A stretch of DNA of 64,000 nt, from the NCBI GenBank assembly GCA_964555055.1, contig CAZKQW010000001.1, forward strand, positions 124,001 through 188,000, written 5' to 3'. Below the pieces are notes generated by a model, which did no database searches, was not told where the DNA came from, and saw only the letters and a program-made list of their open reading frames with translations. This document shows, piece after piece, positions 8,163 to 16,270 of the stretch; the stretch's first letter is position 1, and every line of letters starts with the position of its first letter. The translations under genes were made by a program, and so were the position numbers. The DNA comes from GCA-016699445 sp964555055. GTDB taxonomy: Bacteria > UBA10199 > JACPAL01 > GCA-016699445.

Positions 8163-9560
8163 TTAAATACGAAAACGACGTTTGATTTTTTGTATGAATT
8201 CCTTTTCTTGGCTTTCGAAATAAAAACGCAACAAGGGCTCGGTCTTGGAGCGGCGGATGAGCAACCACCCGCCCGACTCGAAGTACCATTTTTCCCCGTC
8301 TTGCTCGTCGCTCGATACGATTTTTTCCCCTAAATACCCTTCCCATGACGATCTGTCGAGCCAACGTTCAATACTCGCGTCGTTTTCGCAGCGGAAATCG
8401 ACGCGGTCGTAATGATACGGACCGTAACGCCGGGTCAACATCCGGCACAATTCCCGGAATGTTTTTTCTGTGCTCGCCAGCATCTCCAAAACCAACAAAT
8501 GTGCCATGAACCCGTCTTTAAAAGGCAAGTGCGGTCCATAAGCCAACCCGCCGCTTTCTTCCATGGCAAGCAGCGCGTTCCCGTCGTTCTGCATCTTTTC
8601 TCCAATGGCTCGGAATCCGACAGGGAAAATCATCACCTCTTGGCCAAAATCCCGGGCGATCCTTCGGGTCATCTCTGAACAACTCACGGTTTGGAAGAAA
8701 TGGCCTCTCTCTTGCCGAACCTCCAATAAATACCACGTCAGGAGGCTCGTGAGGCGGTTATTGAGGAGATAAGCGCCTTTCTCATCCACGATCGAAAACC
8801 GATCTCCATCTACGTCGGTCGCCAATCCGACGACGGCTTTTTTCCGGGACACAAGAGCCTCCAACTCCTTGAGGGACGTCTTATCGGGCTCTAAACGTCT
8901 TCTGTGGTAAGTCGGCTCTATTTCCATGAAGTAGCCCCAGTGCCTAACCTTGAGGCGATCCAGCAAACGAGGGAATAGTTCTTGATCCGTACCCCCGAAG
9001 GCGTCCCAAGCCACTTTCATCTTTTTTCTTCGGATGATCGAAAGCCGGATAGGCTTCAGGAGAGATTTGAAATAAACATCCCTAGCCTCACGAGCGGAAA
9101 TCATGGATTCAGTTCTCCACCCGACCTGGAAATCCAACGGGGAGGGCTCGTCTAATTTGCGTTCCGCTAGAGCTTCGAGAGCGGTGATGTGGGATTTCGA
9201 GATCAAAGCTCCCCGATTGTTAAACAGTTTCAATCCATTATAATAATAGGGGTTATGGCTCGCGGTCACCATGAGGCCGAAATCCAACTCCCACGTTTTA
9301 ACGAGAGTTGCGATGCCTGGTGTCGGGAATGTCCCCGAGACGACTCGCACGTCCCAGCCCGCATGCTCTAGGAGACGGGCGGCGTGGTGGGCGATCTCCT
9401 CGGAGAGGAAACGGTTGTCGTAACCGACGACGGCTTTCCGCTTAGGCTCGAGTTCCGCCAAAGCCATGAGAATGGCGTTGAGCTTGGCGATCGTGAAGCC
9501 GTCCCCGAAGACCTCGCGGAAACCGGAATCCCGGATATGAATCCTACGCTCCGATTTCAT
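8163..9560 (-). CDS. Alpha-D-phosphohexomutase family enzyme (phosphoglucomutase/phosphomannomutase-like)
   Basis: A 465-aa member of the PGM/PMM superfamily, which moves phosphate between C1 and C6 (or C5) of sugar phosphates. The catalytic phosphoserine is Ser101 in TASHNP, the Mg loop DVDGDR is at 249-254, the sugar loop reads EESGG (about 341-345), and the phosphate-binding loop is RRSKTEP near the C-terminus. The sugar loop differs from the usual GEESGH/GEMSGH, so specificity may differ. A PGM/PMM-type enzyme serves as phosphopentomutase in Thermococcus. Beside an AMP-phosphorylase-like gene, that role (ribose-1-P to ribose-5-P) is a plausible alternative to hexose metabolism. It overlaps the MFS gene by 17 bp. 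Confidence 0.85.
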   Translation of the reverse strand: MKSERRIHIRDSGFREVFGDGFTIAKLNAILMALAELEPKRKAVVGYDNRFLSEEIAHHAARLLEHAGWDVRVVSGTFPTPGIATLVKTWELDFGLMVTASHNPYYYNGLKLFNNRGALISKSHITALEALAERKLDEPSPLDFQVGWRTESMISAREARDVYFKSLLKPIRLSIIRRKKMKVAWDAFGGTDQELFPRLLDRLKVRHWGYFMEIEPTYHRRRLEPDKTSLKELEALVSRKKAVVGLATDVDGDRFSIVDEKGAYLLNNRLTSLLTWYLLEVRQERGHFFQTVSCSEMTRRIARDFGQEVMIFPVGFRAIGEKMQNDGNALLAMEESGGLAYGPHLPFKDGFMAHLLVLEMLASTEKTFRELCRMLTRRYGPYHYDRVDFRCENDASIERWLDRSSWEGYLGEKIVSSDEQDGEKWYFESGGWLLIRRSKTEPLLRFYFESQEKEFIQKIKRRFRI

Positions 9561-10737
9561 TCAGCCCTTTCCTCGGATCCAACAGGATCGCAAAAAGAAG
9601 GATCGATACGACCGTGATCCCGGCGTTCCAAAAAAAGGCGAAAGGGACGCTCACATGGTTCCATAAGAAACCAAACAAGAGGGATGCCGGCAAAGCGCCC
9701 ATTCCATAAGCAAAATAGTACCATCCGATCGCCGAAGCCCTTTGTTCGGCCTCGACGAGGGAAGCGGCAATCACGCGCTCGGAAGATTCGATCAATCCCA
9801 TGTGGATTCCATAGAGCGCGATCATCACCCATCCTAGCGACAAGATGGGAAAAGACCCGAAACCAATATACACCAACGCGAAAAGGGACCATCCGACGAG
9901 GATCGTCCTCCTCTTCCCCCACCATCCGGCGGTTAGTCCTCCGAAATAGGCTGCGATGAGCGCGAATAACGTCAATACGAACCAGACCATTGGAATTTCA
10001 CCGGGCTTAGCGCCCAACTCCTGCATTCTATAAATGAGGAAGAGTTCCGATGGCGTGCTGAAGGAAGAGAGAAAAATAATGGCGACGTATTTTTTGAGGG
10101 TAGGATGAAGTCGGCCCCACGTGAGACGGTAAGGGTTTTCAGACTTCCCGAGCAAGACGTCTTCCCTGACCTTCGGCTCACGGATCAAAAAAGGAATGAG
10201 GATTCCCGCCACCAAAGCGGGGACTGCGGCGACCAAAAATAAACGAGTATAGTCCAAAGAGTAAGTCGACAGGAGAAAACTCGCCACGAGAGGAGCCGCT
10301 AAAGAGCCCGCATGGTCCATCGCCCTTTGGATGCCGAACGCTCCTCCCCATTCTTTTTGGGGAATGGAGGACGTTAAAAGACGGTCCCGAGGGGCCGTAC
10401 GGATGCCTTTACCTATCCTATCGATGAGTCGTGCGCTGAAAACGACGGGAACCGACGGTACTGCCATGACGAGACGGATGAGAGCACAGACTCGGTAGCC
10501 CCAGATGGTCAAACTCTTCGTCTTTCGGTGGCGATCGGAATAATAGCCCGCCCATAAAACCGTGCCGTAGGATAAAGCGTTGGCCAATCCTTCCATCGCC
10601 CCCAGTAGCGTCGCCCCGGCGCCAAGGGAAATCAGGTAGACGGGGAGCAAGGGCGCAACCATGTCGGCCGACAAATTGTTGAACAAACTGAGGAGCCCTA
10701 AAAGATAGATGTTTCTCCGCGGAGACATCACAGCCAT
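9544..10737 (-). CDS. Major facilitator superfamily transporter
   Basis: A 397-aa inner-membrane permease with about 12 predicted helices. The conserved loop after helix 2 appears as GYYSDRHRKTKS, and the DRIGKGIRTAPRDRLL segment is typical of a widespread uncharacterised MFS group. It is the first gene of the six-gene operon, 53 bp from an FNR-type site. Two starts are possible, at 10737 and 10728; the second is better spaced from a GGG-rich ribosome site. Substrate is unknown. Given its neighbours, nucleosides, bases, sugars or an anion are all possible, and I do not choose between them. Confidence 0.85.
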   Translation of the reverse strand: MAVMSPRRNIYLLGLLSLFNNLSADMVAPLLPVYLISLGAGATLLGAMEGLANALSYGTVLWAGYYSDRHRKTKSLTIWGYRVCALIRLVMAVPSVPVVFSARLIDRIGKGIRTAPRDRLLTSSIPQKEWGGAFGIQRAMDHAGSLAAPLVASFLLSTYSLDYTRLFLVAAVPALVAGILIPFLIREPKVREDVLLGKSENPYRLTWGRLHPTLKKYVAIIFLSSFSTPSELFLIYRMQELGAKPGEIPMVWFVLTLFALIAAYFGGLTAGWWGKRRTILVGWSLFALVYIGFGSFPILSLGWVMIALYGIHMGLIESSERVIAASLVEAEQRASAIGWYYFAYGMGALPASLLFGFLWNHVSVPFAFFWNAGITVVSILLFAILLDPRKGLNEIGA

Positions 10738-10789
10738 GCCCTTTCGTGAAAATGACTTTTAATCCTTATAGATTATTGGCGATTCTTGC

Positions 10790-10803
10790 ATGATATGAAT
10801 CAT
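10790..10803. promoter_or_regulatory. FNR/CRP-family operator upstream of the MFS-phosphorylase operon
   Basis: The sequence ATGAT-ATGA-ATCAT is a perfect 5-bp inverted repeat with a 4-bp spacer, the same core as the site in the cbb3 promoter region. A -10-like TATAAG (minus strand, 10770-10765) lies about 29 bp from the box centre, close to the spacing seen at the cbb3 site. The surrounding 10738-10888 intergenic region holds nothing else I recognise. Regulation by an FNR-type protein is inferred from symmetry and recurrence. Confidence 0.65.
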
Positions 10804-10888
10804 ATAATAAATTTTAGAGGGTACATTTATCAAATTCCGCCGGCACACGCACATCTTTCTGCAATGCTAAAGCAAAAGGAGCAAAAAC

Positions 10889-11248
10889 TTGACCCTTCGC
10901 CTAAAGCGCGCCATCACGCCTGTCATGCCTAAGCGTATCTTACCTCTTTTTTTTCTCCTTATCTTTGTGTGCGCGTGCAGCGGGCGACTTCCGTCCGCCA
11001 AACGCTCTCAAGCTTTAACCGCTAAGTACTTCGAAAAATACGGACAGGAATACCGGGACACGGATTTCGGGAAAGGCCGTATCCATAAAGTCGAAATCGG
11101 CGACGTTAAGGAAATGCAGAAGAATATGGCTTCCGTCGAAGCCTACGTCTACACGGACAATGGATCCGTCCATTGGGTCCGTCTCACCTGCCTGAAGAAA
11201 ACGTTCGGGTGGAAAGTGTTGAACTGGGAGACTCTGGGGACGAAGTAG
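10889..11248 (+). CDS. Small lipoprotein of unknown function
   Basis: A 119-aa product starting at TTG, chosen because AAAGGAG lies 6 nt upstream; an internal ATG at 10925 would also leave a full signal. The signal peptide ends in the lipobox VCAC, so a lipidated Cys at about residue 30 is likely. The mature part (about 90 residues) is polar, with a C-terminal VHWVRLTCLKKTFGWKVLNW stretch suggesting a small alpha-beta fold. No family is recognised. It stands alone on the plus strand, and its 3' end overlaps the convergent comEC gene by 65 bp. Confidence 0.6.
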   Translation: MTLRLKRAITPVMPKRILPLFFLLIFVCACSGRLPSAKRSQALTAKYFEKYGQEYRDTDFGKGRIHKVEIGDVKEMQKNMASVEAYVYTDNGSVHWVRLTCLKKTFGWKVLNWETLGTK

Positions 11249-13490
11249 CCTTCCAAGAAAAACATATTTCACCGTCCTGGTCCGTCCGGAACACTTGAGC
11301 GCCACGGCGCTCGTATTTTTCCAAGATATCCGGGTGTGGGAAACCGAAGAAGTTGTTTTCTCCGAGACTCGCCACCGCGTAACGAGGTTTCACCCTATCG
11401 ATGAACGCCACTGAACTGGATGTCTTGCTCGCGTGGTGAGGGATCTTTACCACTTCGCTTTCGATGCCAGGTTGGTCGGCTAAGATCGCCTCGCCCACCT
11501 TCTCGATATCTCCCGTGAATAAAAAAGAATGGCGTGAATCCGACACGCGAATCACGAGCGAATTATCATTCATGGTAAAAGAAGGCCTGGCTTGCGACGG
11601 ATAGACGACATCCCACCGCAAACCTTCCCATTCCCACACGTCGCCTTTTCTTAAGACGCAAGCCGGGACGGACCGGCGATTTTGAGTCTCCAAGAGACGG
11701 TCATAGCTTTCATCCGGAAAGGTTTGGCCGTTCCCGCAGAGAGCGCCCACCGGTATCGACTCTAAAATACCACGAGCTCCCCCAAAGTGGTCCGGGTGCG
11801 GGTGTGATAAGATCAATCGGTCCAAAAACTTCACCCCTTTCGTCTTCAAGTAGGGAACCAAGACCGATTCTCCGATATCGAAGGCCTTCTGAGGATTTTT
11901 TTGAATGGAAAAAGGGATAAGGAAACCACCCGTATCGATCAAAACCGATTTTCCTCCAGGCGATCGAACGAGAGCGGCGTCACCCTGCCCCACATCGATG
12001 AAACAGACTTCATAGGTGGGCGCTCTCAAAAAAGCCGCTCCGGCACAGAGGAGAGCACCCCCTAAGAGGACCACCATCAAGGCACGCCGTGCTCGGGGCC
12101 AAAGAAACCAAGAGAAAAGCCAAGCAACGCCCCCCATCAGGTAAAAAAACTCAAAAGCATCGGGATAGAAATCGATTTGGAGAGAAAACTCGCTCGCGAT
12201 TTTCAGAGTTTTCAAAAAACCCTGGGTTAGAAAATCCAGGCACTTCCATAATATTTTCGATGCGAAGAAAGGCGAAATACCCTCCAATCCCATCATCAGA
12301 AAGGACAATAGCAGGAGGCCATTGGTATAAGGAATCGCCCAGAGATTGTTCACAAGACCGCTCAAGGAAAGAGAGTGAAAGTGAAAAATCACGGCCGGAG
12401 CGGTCGCGAGGGAAATCGCCAAGCTTACTACCGCCGTTTTCACGCAGAACACTTTCATTTTTGTTTTTTCTCCTAAGCGACCGGACATCTTTTCGGCTAC
12501 CGAAGCGCCCGCACTTAAGCCGATGACGGCCAAAAATGAGAGTTGAAGGGAAATCGAAAAAACCGAGCCGGGACTCGCCAGGGTCAAAGCCAAAAAAGCG
12601 AAAGCGATCGTCGACACTTCATCCCTATCCCTTCCCCAAGCGAAGGCGGCCGCTCCGATAAACGTCATGATCCAGGCCCGAACGATCGAAGGACCTCCCC
12701 CCGCCAAGACCACGAAAATAGCCATGGGTACCAAGGCGAAAAGCAACGCCCACGTTTTGGCCGAATGAAGGAGAAGAAATTTTTCGGACCGTTTCAACAG
12801 AGTCAAGATCACAAGGTAAAAAACCCCGCCGATCCATGCGAGCTGCAGGCCCGAAACGGCTACCAGATGCGTCGTACCGGTCTTCCGGAAAAGCTCCCAA
12901 TCTTCTTCCCCAAAACCGCTACGATCGCCTAAGGTTAAGGCCTTGATGAAAACAAAAGAAGAAGGCGTCAAACGCCCCTCAAGAATGTCGAAAGCTTTTT
13001 TTCGGAGCCGGTCCAGGGCGGACAAAAGGAAGAAGATAAAACCTTCAACCTTTGGGCGGGAGATGAGCATGCATTCATCTTCTTCAAATAACGTCGCCGT
13101 CAGAAAAATACCCTGACGTGCCAGGGTTTTCCGATAATCGGGAGTGCCGGGATTCTTGTAACGAAACGGCGCCTTCCATTTCACGAAGCATCGAAGATGG
13201 TCTCCGCGACGCCAATTAAAAGCAGAACCTTCCCTGGAACTCGGATACTTTAAAAGCACCCGTCCTGGGAAAACCCCGTCCTGGGTTTCTAATCGGGCGG
13301 TGACTTGATACGTGGAATTTTTATTTTCGGGGCTGCTTAAAAGAACGAGCCTGGAATCAATCTTATCGGAACTTTGATAAAGCCTTAAAATCCCCTCAGG
13401 AGGTTGGTTGAACGGAAAAAAAGAAAAGCGGTCAGTAAGCAGCAGTAGGAGCAGATAACAAAAGGCGAGTGGGACAAGGGGACGCGCCAT
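11184..13490 (-). CDS. comEC: ComEC/Rec2 family DNA uptake channel
   Basis: An integral membrane protein that carries single-stranded DNA across the inner membrane during natural transformation. About 768 aa, starting at the ATG at 13490; an in-frame TTG at 13538 would add 16 residues. In order: N-terminal helices and a DUF4131-like OB region (about 15-180), the multi-helix competence domain with HLVAVSGLQLAW (about 210-470), and a C-terminal metallo-beta-lactamase domain starting at DVGQGDAALV with LSHPHPDHFGG. All three parts appear intact. Its start overlaps the upstream unknown gene by 59 bp and its 3' end overlaps a convergent gene. Other competence genes are not in the window. Confidence 0.9.
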   Translation of the reverse strand: MARPLVPLAFCYLLLLLLTDRFSFFPFNQPPEGILRLYQSSDKIDSRLVLLSSPENKNSTYQVTARLETQDGVFPGRVLLKYPSSREGSAFNWRRGDHLRCFVKWKAPFRYKNPGTPDYRKTLARQGIFLTATLFEEDECMLISRPKVEGFIFFLLSALDRLRKKAFDILEGRLTPSSFVFIKALTLGDRSGFGEEDWELFRKTGTTHLVAVSGLQLAWIGGVFYLVILTLLKRSEKFLLLHSAKTWALLFALVPMAIFVVLAGGGPSIVRAWIMTFIGAAAFAWGRDRDEVSTIAFAFLALTLASPGSVFSISLQLSFLAVIGLSAGASVAEKMSGRLGEKTKMKVFCVKTAVVSLAISLATAPAVIFHFHSLSLSGLVNNLWAIPYTNGLLLLSFLMMGLEGISPFFASKILWKCLDFLTQGFLKTLKIASEFSLQIDFYPDAFEFFYLMGGVAWLFSWFLWPRARRALMVVLLGGALLCAGAAFLRAPTYEVCFIDVGQGDAALVRSPGGKSVLIDTGGFLIPFSIQKNPQKAFDIGESVLVPYLKTKGVKFLDRLILSHPHPDHFGGARGILESIPVGALCGNGQTFPDESYDRLLETQNRRSVPACVLRKGDVWEWEGLRWDVVYPSQARPSFTMNDNSLVIRVSDSRHSFLFTGDIEKVGEAILADQPGIESEVVKIPHHASKTSSSVAFIDRVKPRYAVASLGENNFFGFPHPDILEKYERRGAQVFRTDQDGEICFSWKATSSPESPSSTLSTRTFSSGR

Positions 13491-14133
13491 CCCCTTCTCT
13501 CTCAAGAATTTCCAACATTTCGTGATGCAGCTCTTCAAGCAATTCCCTCATGTTCTCCGCGTCGGGACCATCACCGCGGCTCGTCAGGAGCGCTTCCAGA
13601 CGGGCCCGTAAGCCGCGCAGGTACTTTTTGGCCTTTTCAGTCTTCCGCACTCGGTAGAGGGCCAGGAACGAACGGACATTGATCCCATTCAGGATCAATT
13701 GACGCCCGGTCTCCAAGGACCACTCCATTCCCAACATTTTCTGATCATAGGCCTTCTTGAGTTGCTTCAAAATTTGATGAAGAAGATTTTCGACGACTTT
13801 TTCGAACCAAGCGTATTGATGGGATTTTCGGGAAATCCGCCCTACCTGTTTCCGGTACTCATATAGCCCCCCAGCCAAAGCCAGCCATTGGCCAATTTCC
13901 AAATTTTCGATCTTCAAAATATCCGTTAATGCGTATCCCCTCAGCTTTACTTGACCTTCTTGAAACTGCCACGTCTCGCCATCGACCCTCAGCGTAAAAT
14001 CGCCATCTAAGAATTGAGGTCTAACGTCGCGTTGGTCGCAAATGTGAGAATGATCACCGCGGACGATAGTCGCATACGGATAATCATTTGAAAGTTCGGT
14101 GTGCGCTGAGACGCGATCTTGGGCTGTCTTCAT
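13432..14133 (-). CDS. Hypothetical protein upstream of comEC
   Basis: A 233-aa probably cytoplasmic protein with no signal peptide. The first 90 residues are beta-rich, with a DGDFTLRVDGETWQF stretch and the motif KLRGYALTDILKIENLEIGQ. The rest (about 100-210) is highly helical and charged, with a REYRKQVGR-like region suggesting coiled-coil or helical-bundle structure. I recognise no family. It overlaps the comEC start by 59 bp, so the two may be co-expressed. Part of its central motif resembles the next gene upstream (14164-14580). Confidence 0.6.
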   Translation of the reverse strand: MKTAQDRVSAHTELSNDYPYATIVRGDHSHICDQRDVRPQFLDGDFTLRVDGETWQFQEGQVKLRGYALTDILKIENLEIGQWLALAGGLYEYRKQVGRISRKSHQYAWFEKVVENLLHQILKQLKKAYDQKMLGMEWSLETGRQLILNGINVRSFLALYRVRKTEKAKKYLRGLRARLEALLTSRGDGPDAENMRELLEELHHEMLEILEREGDGASPCPTRLLLSAPTAAY

Positions 14134-14163
14134 AGTTAGAATCGTTACCCTTCTCTCTATGGT

Positions 14164-14580
14164 TCACTTAGGAGGAGCTTTGGAATCTTTAGGAGCCTTT
14201 TCCAAAGCGATCTTATCTAGTAATCGGTCGTAAGGGTTGATGAAGTTGCGCAATTTAGCGTGTGACTTGAGAATATCCCTCATTTTTTCCAAAACTTGCC
14301 AATGCCACGGCTCCAACTCCATGTTGCGGATATTATGGCCTTTAAAGAAGATTTCCCCCCGGCTTCGATCGAAGTGAACGGATCCCACCTCATTTCCGAA
14401 GGCGAAGGTAAAAGTCACCCGACCCCCGAAAGTCACCCATTGCTTATCTAAAAGACTCTCCCCCGAAGTCTTGGAACACATGTTCTTCCATGCTTCCGTA
14501 TCTCCAGAAGAATTTAAATCCGGTCGGGCTTCGTTGTCCGTTGTCTCTTCCATACCGTAGGGGAAATGAATGCAGGCCAT
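14164..14580 (-). CDS. Hypothetical protein, possible distant paralogue of the downstream gene
   Basis: A 138-aa product without a signal peptide or membrane helix. A beta-rich centre (about residues 47-80, GGRVTFTFAFGNEVGSVHF) is followed by FKGHNIRNMELEPWHWQVLEKM and a basic C-terminal tail. The K/R-G-Y/H pattern with a following E-x-W-x-L stretch is also seen in the 233-aa neighbour. The start is uncertain; an internal Met at residue 10 is possible. It lies 30 bp upstream of that neighbour on the same strand. No function can be given. The flanking 14581-14727 region shows no clear element. Confidence 0.5.
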   Translation of the reverse strand: MACIHFPYGMEETTDNEARPDLNSSGDTEAWKNMCSKTSGESLLDKQWVTFGGRVTFTFAFGNEVGSVHFDRSRGEIFFKGHNIRNMELEPWHWQVLEKMRDILKSHAKLRNFINPYDRLLDKIALEKAPKDSKAPPK

Positions 14581-14727
14581 ATGCCAAGGTCCTGACTTTC
14601 CTGATTTTTCAATAAGCCTTTGAAAATTAAAAGGTTTTGACTAGATGCGTCTTGACTTATGAGACAAGAGGGACACAGATTCTCAATTTGAAATTTTAAA
14701 AATGAGAAAAAATTTAACGGAGATGCG

Positions 14728-15057
14728 ATGAGAAACACACCGAGAGACTATCTTAAGATTCATGATCGTATCACTCGCGGTAAAGGAACCGCTTTTCAAA
14801 AAAAAGTATGGAGAGCTCTTCTGACGATTCCACGGGGGGACGTTAAAACTTATTCTTGGGTCGCCAAAAAAATCGGTCACCCTAAAGCCGTGCGTGCCGT
14901 CGGAAGCGCCGTCGGTAAAAATCCTTTTGCGCCGGAAGTCCCTTGCCATCGCGTGATCCGCGCTGACGGATCTTTAGGTGGGTACTCGGGACCTGGAGGT
15001 CTGGCGACGAAAAAGGCTTTATTGAAAAAAGAACAGGTCTCACTTCCGGGTCTTTAA
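14728..15057 (+). CDS. Methylated-DNA-cysteine methyltransferase domain protein (Ogt/MGMT-like)
   Basis: A 109-aa single-domain DNA alkyl-transfer repair protein. The active-site motif PCHRV is present with Cys73, so it is a potentially active O6-alkylguanine acceptor rather than an alkyltransferase-like protein with Trp. The upstream helix-turn-helix with Arg finger (GHPKAVRAVGSAVGKNP) and the downstream LGGYSGPGG are typical. It lacks the N-terminal domain of full Ogt/Ada proteins. Its ATG follows GGAG by 6 nt. The 3' end overlaps the convergent cysteine desulfurase gene by 18 bp. Confidence 0.88.
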   Translation: MRNTPRDYLKIHDRITRGKGTAFQKKVWRALLTIPRGDVKTYSWVAKKIGHPKAVRAVGSAVGKNPFAPEVPCHRVIRADGSLGGYSGPGGLATKKALLKKEQVSLPGL

Positions 15058-16188
15058 ATTTTCTACGACGGACACGAGTTTTTTGATCACTTCGTCGATT
15101 TCTTCTTCCGTATTCCAACGCCCTAATCCGAAACGAATCGATGATAACGCGTTTTCATCGCTCATTCCGAGAGATTTCAAAACGTATGACGGTTTCTGAT
15201 TTCCCGAGGAGCAGGCGGATCCGGTCGACAAAGCCACGCCTTTCATCTGACCGATGATGTCGGCAGCCAGAACGCCTTCGAAACTCACGTTAAGGTTTCC
15301 GGGCAAGCGCTGGGCCGGATGACCGTTCAAGGTAATCCGCAATCTCTCGTGCAATCCTTTCCATAGCCTCTTTCTCAAACTTATCAGACGCTGTGATTCT
15401 TGGGGCATTTCCTTGATCGCCAACTCCAAGGCTTTTGAAAGGCCGACTACCAAGGGAACGGCCGGGGTACCGGCCCTCAAACCCGATTCGTGATTCGGAC
15501 TTCCATGAATTAAGGGGGTGAGGTTCACATAAGGATTCCTCTTTCGTACATAGAGGAATCCGATACCTTTAGGGCCGTAAAATTTATGCGCGGAGGCAGA
15601 CAGCAAATCGATTCCCATGGCCTCCACGTCGATCGGTATTTTGCCGCAGGCCTGGGCGGCATCGACATGAAAAAAAACGCTCGCTTCTTTGGCAATGCGG
15701 CCAATGGCTTCCAATGGATGAATGACTCCGATCTCATTATGGGCGGCGATCAAAGAAATCAAAATCGTGTCCGGACGGATAGCCCGTTTCAAATCCTCCA
15801 AATCGATCTCGCCCATTTGATTCACGGGCAGGTAAGTCACTTCGGCGCCTTTGGATTCTAAATAGCGCAAAGTCCCTAAAACGGATGAGTGTTCCGTGAC
15901 GCAAGAGATGATGTGCCGCCCGCGGTTCGCGTAGGATTCAAAAACGCCTTTTAAAGCCGTATTGATGGATTCCGTCGCGCCACTCGTCCAGATAATCTCG
16001 CGAGCGACGGCTCCGATCGCGGTCGCCACTCTTTCCCGGGCGATCGTCAACACCTCCTCCGCCTCCCATCCCCAAGCATGAGTGGAAGACGAGGCGTTTC
16101 CGAATTTCTCGGTCCAATAAGGCTCCATTTCCTCCATGACTCGAGGGTCCACGGGAGTCGTCGCCGCATGGTCCAAATATATTTTCAT
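15040..16188 (-). CDS. Cysteine desulfurase (NifS/IscS family)
   Basis: A PLP enzyme that removes sulfur from cysteine for Fe-S cluster or tRNA thiolation. The 382-aa product shows the N-terminal YLDHAATTP, the PLP lysine Lys202 in SAHKFYGPKG, HVDAAQ (about 174-179), and the persulfide cysteine Cys326 in STGSACSSG. The short active-site loop is of the IscS/NifS type. The start has AGAGGAAAG about 8 nt upstream. It stands alone; no iscU or mnmA is adjacent, so whether it is the housekeeping enzyme cannot be said. Confidence 0.92.
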   Translation of the reverse strand: MKIYLDHAATTPVDPRVMEEMEPYWTEKFGNASSSTHAWGWEAEEVLTIARERVATAIGAVAREIIWTSGATESINTALKGVFESYANRGRHIISCVTEHSSVLGTLRYLESKGAEVTYLPVNQMGEIDLEDLKRAIRPDTILISLIAAHNEIGVIHPLEAIGRIAKEASVFFHVDAAQACGKIPIDVEAMGIDLLSASAHKFYGPKGIGFLYVRKRNPYVNLTPLIHGSPNHESGLRAGTPAVPLVVGLSKALELAIKEMPQESQRLISLRKRLWKGLHERLRITLNGHPAQRLPGNLNVSFEGVLAADIIGQMKGVALSTGSACSSGNQKPSYVLKSLGMSDENALSSIRFGLGRWNTEEEIDEVIKKLVSVVENLKTRK

Positions 16189-16270
16189 AAATAACTTTCC
16201 TCTTGAGCTATGTTATTGTAATCTTTAACCGTATTCTCCTAAAAAAATATTAATTTATAACTTAACGCGC

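Noticed and set aside
10840..10880. GGCAC...TGCA stretch as a sigma-54 -24/-12 promoter
   Set aside because: The spacing between GG and GC is wrong for a sigma-54 promoter.
14600..14680. Imperfect inverted repeat around CTTGACTTATGAGACAAG as an operator for the alkyltransferase gene
   Set aside because: One mismatch in short arms, no match to LexA or another known box, and only one occurrence.
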